64,000 bases of DNA from an uncultured Prevotellaceae bacterium (lineage in GTDB: Bacteria > Bacteroidota > Bacteroidia > Bacteroidales > Muribaculaceae). The position numbers and the translations under genes are program-made. Positions 26,775-34,765 of this stretch are shown here, piece by piece (positions within the stretch are counted from its first letter, which is position 1; each line of letters starts with the position of its first letter). The notes under the pieces are model-generated. The model did not search any database, was not told the DNA's origin, and saw nothing but the letters and a program-made list of their open reading frames with translations. Location: NCBI GenBank assembly GCA_947306175.1, contig CAMZFV010000001.1:62001-126000 (forward strand), written 5' to 3'.

Positions 26775-28682
26775 GTGAAAATACTTTCTATTAACGACCT
26801 CAACAACTTGAGGAAGAGTGCGCAGCAGGCCTTGGCTCTGCGCGAGGAAAGTTCTGACGTTTCGTCAGAGCAGTGTTGTGGTCTTGCAACTGGAGCCGAG
26901 CACCTGCAAGTGCTGTGCTGCGGCGGTACCGGTTGCAAGGCATCCTACAGCCACAAAATCGTTGATAACCTGAATGCAGCTGTCAAGGAAAACGGCATTG
27001 CCGACAAGGTGGATGTCATCACTACGGGCTGCTTCGGTTTCTGTGAGAAGGGTCCTATCGTGAAAGTCATGCCGGACAACACCTTCTACACCCAGGTGAA
27101 GCCCGAGGATGCTGCCGAAATCGTCAAGGAACACCTCATTGGCGGTCGTCGTGTGGAGCGTCTGCTCTATGTTGACCCCAAGACCAACAAGACGGTCAGC
27201 GACAGCAAGCACATGGACTTCTACCGCAAGCAGATGCGTATTGCCTTGCGTAACTGCGGTCTGATTGACCCCGAGAACATTGAGGAGTACATCGCCCGCG
27301 ACGGTTATCAGGGTATTGCCAATGCGCTGCTCAACCAGACTCCTGAAGAAGTGATTGAGATCATCAAGGCTTCTGGTCTGCGTGGACGTGGTGGTGCTGG
27401 CTTCCCCACTGGTATGAAGTGGGGCTTTGCCCGTGGCTATGATGCTGACGAGAAGTATGTGGTCTGCAATGCTGACGAGGGTGACCCCGGTGCATTCATG
27501 GACCGCTCCATCATGGAGGGTGACCCCAACTCGGTAATTGAGGCCATGACCGTCTGCGGTTACTGCATCAACTCCCACAAGGGTCTGATTTACATCCGTG
27601 CCGAGTATCCTCTGGCAGTGAACCGCCTGAAGATCGCTATCCAGCAGGCTCGCGAATATGGCTTGCTCGGCAAGAAGATCCTGGGAACAGACTTCGACTT
27701 TGATATCGAGATCCGCTACGGTGCTGGTGCATTCGTCTGCGGTGAGGAGACTGCCTTGATCCACTCGATGGAAGGTAAGCGTGGTGAGCCCACCTTGAAG
27801 CCTCCCTTCCCCGCCGAGGCTGGTTATAACATGAAGCCCACCAACGTGAACAATGTTGAGACCCTGGCTAACGTGCCCATCATATTGACTAAGGGCGCTG
27901 AGTGGTTTGCCTCGATCGGTACTGAGAAGAGCAAGGGCACCAAGGTATTCGCTTTGGCAGGTAAAATTAATAATGTGGGCCTTATCGAGGTTCCCATGGG
28001 TACCACCCTGCGTGAGATCATCTACGACATCGGTGGTGGTGTGAAGAACGGCAAGGAGTTCAAGGCTGTGCAGACTGGTGGCCCCTCGGGTGGTTGCTTG
28101 ACGCAGAAGCACCTTGACACTCCCATTGACTATGAGCACCTTACTGCTGCTGGCTCGATGATGGGCTCTGGTGGTATGATCGTCATGGACGAGGACGACT
28201 GTATGGTCAGTGTGGCCAAGTTCTACCTTGAGTTCACCGTTGACGAGAGTTGTGGTAAGTGTACGCCCTGCCGCATTGGCAATAAGCGTATGCTTGAGAT
28301 CCTGACCCGCATTACCGAGGGTAGGGGAACGATGGCAGATCTTGATACCCTCAAGAATTTGGGCGAGATTATTAAGGATACCGCTCTGTGCGGTCTTGGT
28401 CAGACCTCTCCCAACCCTGTGTTATCGACCATCAATAACTTCTGGGACGAGTATGTGGAGCATGTCAAGTATCACAAGTGCCGTGCCCATCAGTGCAAGA
28501 ATCTCGTGACCTATAGCATCGACCCGACCAAGTGCAAGGGCTGTACCGCCTGTGCACGCAAGTGTCCCGTCAGCGCTATCACGGGTGAGGCTCGCAATCC
28601 TCACAGTATTAATCCCGATAAGTGTATCCGCTGTGGCATGTGTATTTCTACTTGCCGCTTCGATGCCATCTCAATTTCCTAA
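26775..28682 (+). CDS. hydB: [FeFe]-hydrogenase NADH/flavin subunit (HydB, NuoF-like)
   Basis: 635 residues. In order: a thioredoxin-like [2Fe-2S] domain with CCGGTGC and TTGCFGFC cysteines (residues ~45-100); a NuoF FMN/NADH-binding core (GRGGAGFPTGMKW; ADEGDPGAFMDRS; CGEETALIHSMEGKRGEP); a [4Fe-4S] site SCGKCTPCR; and two C-terminal [4Fe-4S] ferredoxin motifs (CKGCTACARKCP; CIRCGMCISTC). This is the layout of the HydB subunit of trimeric, electron-bifurcating/confurcating hydrogenases, which couple NADH and reduced ferredoxin to H2. The start is GTG at 26775. Fifteen bases separate its stop from hydA. Confidence 0.93.
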   Translation: MKILSINDLNNLRKSAQQALALREESSDVSSEQCCGLATGAEHLQVLCCGGTGCKASYSHKIVDNLNAAVKENGIADKVDVITTGCFGFCEKGPIVKVMPDNTFYTQVKPEDAAEIVKEHLIGGRRVERLLYVDPKTNKTVSDSKHMDFYRKQMRIALRNCGLIDPENIEEYIARDGYQGIANALLNQTPEEVIEIIKASGLRGRGGAGFPTGMKWGFARGYDADEKYVVCNADEGDPGAFMDRSIMEGDPNSVIEAMTVCGYCINSHKGLIYIRAEYPLAVNRLKIAIQQAREYGLLGKKILGTDFDFDIEIRYGAGAFVCGEETALIHSMEGKRGEPTLKPPFPAEAGYNMKPTNVNNVETLANVPIILTKGAEWFASIGTEKSKGTKVFALAGKINNVGLIEVPMGTTLREIIYDIGGGVKNGKEFKAVQTGGPSGGCLTQKHLDTPIDYEHLTAAGSMMGSGGMIVMDEDDCMVSVAKFYLEFTVDESCGKCTPCRIGNKRMLEILTRITEGRGTMADLDTLKNLGEIIKDTALCGLGQTSPNPVLSTINNFWDEYVEHVKYHKCRAHQCKNLVTYSIDPTKCKGCTACARKCPVSAITGEARNPHSINPDKCIRCGMCISTCRFDAISIS

Positions 28683-28696
28683 AACCCGACTGTATC

Positions 28697-30466
28697 ATGG
28701 AAGAAAAGAATATGATCACTCTGACGATTGATAAACATGAGGTTACTGTTCCTGCTGGAACAATGTTGCTTGATGCGGCCAAGACTGTAGGTATCTCCAT
28801 TCCTACTCTGTGCCATATCAACCTTGAGGGCACCTGTGTACAAAATATGCCCGCTTCGTGCCGCATTTGTGTTGTGGAGATTGAGGGACGTCGCAATCTG
28901 GCTCCCGCTTGCGCTACCCGCGTGACTCCGGGTATGGTGGTTCACACCAACAGCGCCCGCGTGATCCGTGCCCGCAAGACCGTTGCCGAGCTCATGCTCA
29001 GCGATCATCCCAATGATTGCTTGACCTGCCCCAAGTGCAGTGATTGTGAGCTGCAACGCCTGGTGATGCGCTTCAACATCCGCACCATGCCTTATAACTA
29101 TGGTGAGCAAAGCGTCCGCAAGCAGGAATTGACTCCCGCCATCACGCGTAACATGGAGAAGTGCGTTTACTGCCGTCGTTGCGAGAGTGTCTGCAACAAT
29201 GTGCAGTCAGTAGGCGTCTTGAGCGCTATCCGCCGTGGTTTCAACACCACAATCGCGCCCACCTTCGACAAGATGTTCTCCGACACCAACTGTACCTATT
29301 GCGGTCAGTGTGTCGCTGTTTGCCCCACTGGCGCACTTACCGAGCGTGACTACACCGACCGTCTCATGGACGACCTCAATAACCCCGACAAGGTGGTTGT
29401 TGCCCAGCCTGCTCCCGCCGTTCGTTTTGCCCTTGGCGAGGAATTCGGCATGCAGCCTGGTACCATCGTGACAGGCAAGATGGCCACCGCATTGCGCGAT
29501 CTCGGCTTTGACTATGCATTCGACACCGACTTTGGTGCTGACCTTACCATCATGGAAGAGGGCACCGAGATCCTGCAACGCCTCAACAAGTTCCTTGCTG
29601 GCGATAAGGATGTGAAGTTGCCGATTATGACTTCGTGCTGCCCCGCTTGGGTTAACTTCTATGAGCACGAGTTCCCCGATCTGCTCGATTATCCCTCGAC
29701 GGCCAAGTCGCCTGCCCAGATGTTCGGCGCTATCGCCAAGACTTACTGGGCCGAGAAGATGGGTATCCCCCGCGAGAAACTCGTGGTCGTTTCCATCATG
29801 CCCTGCTTGGCTAAGAAGTATGAGGCCGAACGTGAAGAGTTCAGGGTGGACGGCAATCCCGATGTGGATTACAGCATCTCTACCCGCGAGTTGGGCCGCC
29901 TGATCAAGCGTGCCAACATCGACTTTGTCAACCTGCCTGACAGTGACTTCGACTCACCTCTGGGTGAATCGACGGGTGCTGCTGCCATCTTCGGCATCAC
30001 TGGTGGTGTGATGGAGGCTGCTTTGCGTACTGTCTATGAGGTTCACACGGGCAAGACCCTGCCGCATATCGAGTTTAACGACGTACGCGGCTTCGAGGGT
30101 ATCAAGGAAGCCACCATCGACCTCAACGGATTTGAATTGAAGGTCTGCGTGGCTCACACCCTGAGCAACGCCCGCAAGGTGATGGACAAGCTGCGTGCTG
30201 GTGAACTCAACTACCATGTGGTTGAGGTGATGGCATGCCCCGGTGGCTGCATCGGTGGCGCTGGCCAGCCCTACCACCACGGCAACATCGAGATTCTCAA
30301 GGCTCGTGCTGCAGCCCTGTACCGCGAGGACGAGGGCAAGGCACTGCGTAAGAGCCACGAGAACCCTGACATCCAGAAGCTCTACAAGGAATTCCTGGGT
30401 GAGCCCTGTGGTGAGAAATCGCATCACCTGCTTCACACGCATTATTTCGATAAATCCATTCATTAA
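28697..30466 (+). CDS. hydA: [FeFe]-hydrogenase catalytic subunit (HydA)
   Basis: 589 residues from ATG 28697. N-terminal [2Fe-2S] domain (CHINLEGTC, SCRIC, ACAT); a His-ligated [4Fe-4S] site (HPNDCLTCPKCSDC); two [4Fe-4S] motifs (CVYCRRCESVC; CTYCGQCVAVCP). The H-cluster domain has TSCCPAW (C314 for proton transfer, C315 ligand), MPCLAKK (C370) and ACPGGC (C514, C518). The spacing 55/144/4 between ligands equals that of the clostridial enzyme. The usual GGGGQ after the last cysteine is GGAGQ. A GTG at 28622 would extend the reading frame into hydB but adds residues unlike the family, so it was not used. It catalyses H2 formation/oxidation. Confidence 0.96.
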   Translation: MEEKNMITLTIDKHEVTVPAGTMLLDAAKTVGISIPTLCHINLEGTCVQNMPASCRICVVEIEGRRNLAPACATRVTPGMVVHTNSARVIRARKTVAELMLSDHPNDCLTCPKCSDCELQRLVMRFNIRTMPYNYGEQSVRKQELTPAITRNMEKCVYCRRCESVCNNVQSVGVLSAIRRGFNTTIAPTFDKMFSDTNCTYCGQCVAVCPTGALTERDYTDRLMDDLNNPDKVVVAQPAPAVRFALGEEFGMQPGTIVTGKMATALRDLGFDYAFDTDFGADLTIMEEGTEILQRLNKFLAGDKDVKLPIMTSCCPAWVNFYEHEFPDLLDYPSTAKSPAQMFGAIAKTYWAEKMGIPREKLVVVSIMPCLAKKYEAEREEFRVDGNPDVDYSISTRELGRLIKRANIDFVNLPDSDFDSPLGESTGAAAIFGITGGVMEAALRTVYEVHTGKTLPHIEFNDVRGFEGIKEATIDLNGFELKVCVAHTLSNARKVMDKLRAGELNYHVVEVMACPGGCIGGAGQPYHHGNIEILKARAAALYREDEGKALRKSHENPDIQKLYKEFLGEPCGEKSHHLLHTHYFDKSIH

Positions 30467-30489
30467 TCGACTAAAACAACAATAACGAT

Positions 30490-30981
30490 ATGAAGAAAGA
30501 AGAAATCAAACTGGCGTGTACCGTTGTTCAACAGGTCGAGGAAATCTGCGACAAGCACGGCAATAAGCCCGGTGAACTGATTAACGTGCTGCACGAGTGC
30601 CAGGCATTGCATGGCTATCTCCCCGAGGAGATGCAGCGCATCATCGCCCGCAAGCTGGGCGTGCCCGCATCCAAGGTTTATGGTGTAGTGACGTTCTACT
30701 CGTTCTTCACCATGACTCCCAAGGGCAAGCACCCGATTTCAGTATGCTTGGGTACCGCATGCTACGTGCGCGGTTCTGAGCGTCTGCTGGAGGAGATCAA
30801 GCGCATTTTGGGTATTGAGGTGGGCGAGACTACTCCCGACGGAAAGTTCTCGCTCGACTGCCTGCGTTGCGTGGGCGCCTGCGGTTTGGCTCCCGTTGTC
30901 ATGATCGGTGAGCATGTCTATGGCCGTCTCGACGCCAAGGACATACAGAAGATCCTCGACGAGGCAGTAGCCCAAGACTAA
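30490..30981 (+). CDS. hydC: [FeFe]-hydrogenase NuoE-like [2Fe-2S] subunit (HydC)
   Basis: 163 residues, the NuoE length. Helical N-terminus, then a thioredoxin-like [2Fe-2S] domain with CLGTACYVRG and CLRCVGAC, supplying the four cysteine ligands. It lies 23 bp after hydA and completes the HydABC trimer (gene order B-A-C). It relays electrons between NADH/FMN on HydB and the rest of the complex. Confidence 0.93.
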   Translation: MKKEEIKLACTVVQQVEEICDKHGNKPGELINVLHECQALHGYLPEEMQRIIARKLGVPASKVYGVVTFYSFFTMTPKGKHPISVCLGTACYVRGSERLLEEIKRILGIEVGETTPDGKFSLDCLRCVGACGLAPVVMIGEHVYGRLDAKDIQKILDEAVAQD

Positions 30982-31000
30982 TCATCAAGATCCCATAGAT

Positions 31001-31040
31001 AAAGCGGGAGGACTCCAAATCGAGCCCTCCCACTTTGTTT
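31001..31040. terminator. Bidirectional terminator between hydC and hydF
   Basis: AAAGcGGGAGG (31001-31011) pairs with CCTCCCaCTTT (31026-31036), with further CTC/GAG pairing inside and A/T runs on both sides. It suits a convergent gene pair. Confidence 0.8.
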
Positions 31041-31062
31041 TGTCGATAGAAGAGGAGTTTGG

Positions 31063-32271
31063 TTAGGGTAATGATACTTTGCCCAGAATGCCCTTGATGT
31101 GGGCGATAGTGATGCCGTAGTTGGTCATCGGGACGCCTTGGGTGCGGCATTGCTCCACGCGGGAGAGCATGAACTTGCGGTTGAACATACAGCCGCCACA
31201 GTGGATGACGAGATCATAGCCTGTCAAATCCTTTGGGAAATCCTTACCCGCCACAATATTGACAGTTAAGCCTTGTCCCACACGTTGACGTAACATTCTA
31301 GGAATCTTTTCGCGGCCGATATCCTCGGCCAGTGGGGCATGGGTGCATGCCTCGGCGATGAGCACACGCGATTGTTCGGTAAGGTGGTCAATGGCTTGTG
31401 CACTCTCGACAAAGTAGCTGATGTCGCCTTTATGTGCGGCCATGAGTACCGAGAACGATGTAAGCTTACTTTCTGCGGGCTTTTTCTGTTCTACGATATC
31501 GAACACTTGAGAATCGGTGATGATGAGCCGTGGCGGCTCCCGCAGTGCGGCTAATGTGCGGTCGATGTCCTCGGTCGTGCAGCAGATGGCGATACACCGT
31601 TTATCCATCAGATCGCGCAGGGTCTGAACCTGGGGAAGAATGAGGCGTCCTTTGGGCGCTTGCGGGTCTTGAGGCATGACCAGCAGCGCGGTGTCGCCAG
31701 CTTGGACGAGCCCACCTGTCAGTGACTGTTTCCCGTTCTCGGGCATCAATCCGACAAGAGTCTGCCGCAACAGGTCAAGTCCCGTTCCGTTCAGGGCACT
31801 GACGGGAACTATATCACAACCTAACCGCTTGGCGATGTCAGCAAGTAGGGTAGAGGGCACCTCCGTCATTAGGTCCACTTTATTCAATACGGCAACGTAT
31901 GGAACATTGGCTTGTTTGAGTTGTTTTGCCCATGCCGCCTCATCATCGAGTGAGGTTCCGTCGGTTACGATGATGGCAATGTCGGTCTGCTTAATGACCT
32001 CGCGGGTGCGTTCAGTGCGCAGGTCTCCCACCTTACCCGAGTCATCAAATCCTGCTGTATCAATAAGCACGCACGGCCCCAATGGCAGTATTTCCATCGA
32101 CTTCATCACTGGGTCGGTCGTTGTGCCTGGTACATCGCTCACTAGAGCGATCTGTTGTCCCGTAAGCGCGTTGATAAGCGATGACTTACCCGCATTGCGC
32201 CGTCCAAACAGCGCAATGTGCACCCTTTCACTCCTCGGAGTCTCATTAAAAGCACTACCGTTCTTGATCAT
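31063..32271 (-). CDS. hydF: [FeFe]-hydrogenase maturation GTPase HydF
   Basis: 402 residues. N-terminal Era/TrmE-like GTPase domain: GRRNAGKSSLINAL (P-loop), DTAGFDD and NKVD. The C-terminal scaffold domain ends with a cysteine near CTHAPL and the HCGGC cluster motif followed by NRK. HydF carries the [2Fe] precursor and hands it to HydA. The start ATG overlaps the stop of the upstream kinase gene by four bases (ATGA), so the two are translationally coupled. Confidence 0.95.
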   Translation of the reverse strand: MIKNGSAFNETPRSERVHIALFGRRNAGKSSLINALTGQQIALVSDVPGTTTDPVMKSMEILPLGPCVLIDTAGFDDSGKVGDLRTERTREVIKQTDIAIIVTDGTSLDDEAAWAKQLKQANVPYVAVLNKVDLMTEVPSTLLADIAKRLGCDIVPVSALNGTGLDLLRQTLVGLMPENGKQSLTGGLVQAGDTALLVMPQDPQAPKGRLILPQVQTLRDLMDKRCIAICCTTEDIDRTLAALREPPRLIITDSQVFDIVEQKKPAESKLTSFSVLMAAHKGDISYFVESAQAIDHLTEQSRVLIAEACTHAPLAEDIGREKIPRMLRQRVGQGLTVNIVAGKDFPKDLTGYDLVIHCGGCMFNRKFMLSRVEQCRTQGVPMTNYGITIAHIKGILGKVSLP

Positions 32272-33080
32272 GGCTTATGGACTCTTAAGTTAATGATATC
32301 CTGCATGTTCACCTCAATAGGGGTGTATTCTACCTCTTTGAGTTTAAGGCCGGGATTCTTCTCAAGAACTTCTCGCGCTTTAACCCAGATGGGGTTGCCT
32401 TGGCGGTCTTCCATGACGACAACACCATCATGTAATGCTTCCTCGATAATCATGTCAAGCACCGCTTGATTACAACATTCAATGAAGTTTCTGTCAAGTT
32501 GATTGTTATAAGTGATATCGCTTTCCGTCATCAATGTTTGATCAGTAAGGTCGTAGGTGTCGCCTTTTCTACCTTTAGCTATAACAGTATAACTATGATT
32601 TTCATATCTATATACCGTCCATCGATTTACAATGGGCATGAAAATCTCCTTCAAATTCATCAGACCGCGATGATATCTGCGAATAACCACATCGTCAGGA
32701 ACGTAATGTCCTCCATTCTTTACTCGATGGGCAATACGGCTAATGGCTATCTGAGGCGAAGGCAAATAGAAGAAAACCAGTTCAACTTGATAGCCTTTGG
32801 CTTGGGCCTGTAATACCAGATTACGGTATGCACGAGTGGAGAGCGTGGTCTCTATGGCAAATGTCTCGTTCTGATGCAGAAGTTCTTGTATTCGTTCAAG
32901 CATAAGTCTCCCAGCTTGAAACGCAACACTTTGAGGATCCAAAGGAGAGAGGCCATAGGCTATTTCATCAGCATTTACCCATTGGCGACAATTGAGGATT
33001 GCAGGAAGGAAACGTTTTGATGCAGTAGTTTTTCCAGCACCATTACATCCAGCAATGATATATAATCGCTTCTCAATCAT
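32268..33080 (-). CDS. Zeta-toxin-like P-loop kinase in the maturase operon
   Basis: 270 residues. P-loop GCNGAGKTT at residues 11-19, followed by NADEIAYGLSPLDPQS and AGRLMLERIQELL, the arrangement of zeta-toxin-like small-molecule kinases (COG4185 type). ETTLSTRAYRNLVLQA and a lid region rich in Arg (RIAHRVKNGGHYVP) follow. Zeta proteins phosphorylate UDP-N-acetyl sugars. Chromosomal relatives of this type are mostly uncharacterised, and no epsilon antitoxin gene is visible. It lies between hydG (39 bp upstream) and hydF (ATGA overlap), so it is co-expressed with hydrogenase maturation. Whether that reflects function or chance insertion is open. Confidence 0.8.
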   Translation of the reverse strand: MIEKRLYIIAGCNGAGKTTASKRFLPAILNCRQWVNADEIAYGLSPLDPQSVAFQAGRLMLERIQELLHQNETFAIETTLSTRAYRNLVLQAQAKGYQVELVFFYLPSPQIAISRIAHRVKNGGHYVPDDVVIRRYHRGLMNLKEIFMPIVNRWTVYRYENHSYTVIAKGRKGDTYDLTDQTLMTESDITYNNQLDRNFIECCNQAVLDMIIEEALHDGVVVMEDRQGNPIWVKAREVLEKNPGLKLKEVEYTPIEVNMQDIINLRVHKP

Positions 33081-33119
33081 CAGTTTTGTAGGATTCGATA
33101 TATTTACGGTTTAGACGAT

Positions 33120-34535
33120 TTAGAAATAGAAATCCCGTTTGCCGCCCTCTATGTCAAGGATGTGTTGACCGGCAATCTGGCGGACGCGCTCATTGGTCAT
33201 CTTGGCCAATTCCTGTTTAATCAGGGCATTGCCCTTGGCTCGGGTGTCTTCACTGGCAAAATCGACGAGGTATTCCTTCAGTGTCATCAGCGCATTGGGC
33301 GTGCAGATGTCACCAATCTTTCCGGCCTTGACCAGTTCCATAAAGCGGTCACCCGTGCGTCCCGAACGGTAACAGGCAGTGCAGAAGCTGGGCAGGTAAC
33401 CGATCGACAGAAGCCAGTTGATGACCTCCTCAAGGGTGCGGGTATCGCTCACGTCAAATTGTGCCGTTTCGTCTTGGCGTTCTACTGTAGTGTAACCGCC
33501 AACGCTGGTGCGGCTGCCGCCGCTGATCTGAGATACACCCAAGTCAAGCACCTTGGAGCGTACACTCTGGCTTTCTCGTGTCGAGATGATCATGCCAGTA
33601 TAAGGAACGGCTAAGCGGATAACAGCGATGATGCGGCAGAAGATTTCATCGGGCAACACATCGGGGAACTCGTCGAGGGAGATATCTTCGGCAGGGCAAA
33701 TGCGGGGCACGCTGATGGTGTGCGGACCCACTCCAAATTTGGCCTCCAGGTGCTCGGCATGCATCAGCAGGCCTACAAAGTCATAGCGGTAGGTCGTCAG
33801 GCCATAGAGCACACCGATACCCACGTCATCGCAGCCACCCATCTGGGCTCGGTCCATGGCTTCAGTATGGTAGCAATAGTTGCTCTTGGGTCCCGTGGGG
33901 TGAAGTGCCTCGTAGTTCTTGCGGTTATAGGTCTCCTGGAACAGGATATAGGTACCGATGCCAGCGGCCTTCAGTTTCTCATAGGCCTCGACCTCGGTAG
34001 CGGCGATATTGACGTTCAGTCGGCGGATCTCACCGTTGCCCACTTTGGTATTATAGATGGTGTGAATCGATTCAATGATGTATTCTAGCGGATTCATCAC
34101 GGGGTGCTCGCCAGCCTCAAGGGCAATGCGCTTGTGCCCCATCTTAACCAAAGCTTCAACTTCGGCGCGAATCTCGTCCTGAGACAGCTTCTTGCGCGGA
34201 ATGGTCTTGTTCTTGGCATGGTAGGGGCAATAGACACACCCATTGATGCAGTAATTAGAGAGGTACAGAGGCGCGAACAACACGATGCGGTTGCCGTAGA
34301 AGCGCTTCTTCACATCCTTGGCCAGTTGCTCATAACGTTCAATCAGGTCGGGCTGGTCGCAGTCGAGCAGCACAGCAGCCTCGCGGTGGGTCAGACCCTT
34401 ACACAGGGCGGCCTTATTGATGATTTCCTCAATCAGAGCACGGTTGCTCTTATTCTTCTCAGCGTAGGATAGAGTCTCCAGTATCTCGCTATCGTCGATG
34501 AATTCATCGGCATGGTTAGACTTGACGTTATACAT
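33120..34535 (-). CDS. hydG: [FeFe]-hydrogenase maturase HydG (radical SAM tyrosine lyase)
   Basis: 471 residues from the ATG at 34535. The radical-SAM motif C-x3-C-x2-C lies in YCINGCVYCPYH. The C-terminal auxiliary cluster motif is in FCTACYRSGRTGDRFM (C-x2-C with a later Cys). HydG cleaves tyrosine to make the CO and CN- ligands of the H-cluster. The longer reading frame from 34589 adds 18 residues that overlap the predicted promoter and look non-coding, so the MYNVKSNHADEFI start was preferred. The third maturase, HydE, is not in this window. Confidence 0.95.
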   Translation of the reverse strand: MYNVKSNHADEFIDDSEILETLSYAEKNKSNRALIEEIINKAALCKGLTHREAAVLLDCDQPDLIERYEQLAKDVKKRFYGNRIVLFAPLYLSNYCINGCVYCPYHAKNKTIPRKKLSQDEIRAEVEALVKMGHKRIALEAGEHPVMNPLEYIIESIHTIYNTKVGNGEIRRLNVNIAATEVEAYEKLKAAGIGTYILFQETYNRKNYEALHPTGPKSNYCYHTEAMDRAQMGGCDDVGIGVLYGLTTYRYDFVGLLMHAEHLEAKFGVGPHTISVPRICPAEDISLDEFPDVLPDEIFCRIIAVIRLAVPYTGMIISTRESQSVRSKVLDLGVSQISGGSRTSVGGYTTVERQDETAQFDVSDTRTLEEVINWLLSIGYLPSFCTACYRSGRTGDRFMELVKAGKIGDICTPNALMTLKEYLVDFASEDTRAKGNALIKQELAKMTNERVRQIAGQHILDIEGGKRDFYF

Positions 34536-34565
34536 GATATTGCAGTTGTTAGTTGATATAATCTG

Positions 34566-34573
34566 CAAAGTTA
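34566..34573 (-). promoter_or_regulatory. -7 box of the hydG-kinase-hydF operon
   Basis: TAACTTTG on the minus strand (TAnnTTTG), 30 bp upstream of the chosen HydG start. Its position supports that start over 34589. Confidence 0.55.
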
Positions 34574-34732
34574 CACAAAAAATGTGCAAGCCGAATACAG
34601 AACAAAAAGAATTTATTCTTTTTTATGTCGAGGCACAACCATTTTTATCAAAAAGTTGTTAGTAGCAATCCTTGTCGTGCTAAAAAAAAATAATAATGCG
34701 AAAATCATGCTTGTTGTCTCCGTGACTTGCAC

Positions 34733-34740
34733 TATATTTG
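34733..34740 (+). promoter_or_regulatory. lptD-like gene promoter
   Basis: -7 TATATTTG with TTG at 34711-34713 and a 19-bp spacer. The TTG start codon of the gene follows 25 bp later. Confidence 0.7.
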
Positions 34741-34765
34741 CAGGTTAAAACTGAAAAACGGTTAA

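Noticed and set aside
26865..28139. 424-codon minus-strand frame opposite hydB
   Set aside because: Antisense shadow of a gene whose plus-strand product has every HydB motif.
28622..28696. GTG at 28622 as hydA start
   Set aside because: It would overlap hydB by 61 bases and add 25 residues unlike any HydA. ATG 28697 matches the family N-terminus.
26775..30981. hydBAC as part of respiratory complex I (nuoEFG)
   Set aside because: The middle gene has the complete H-cluster ligand set (TSCCP, MPC, CPGGC), and hydF and hydG lie next to it.
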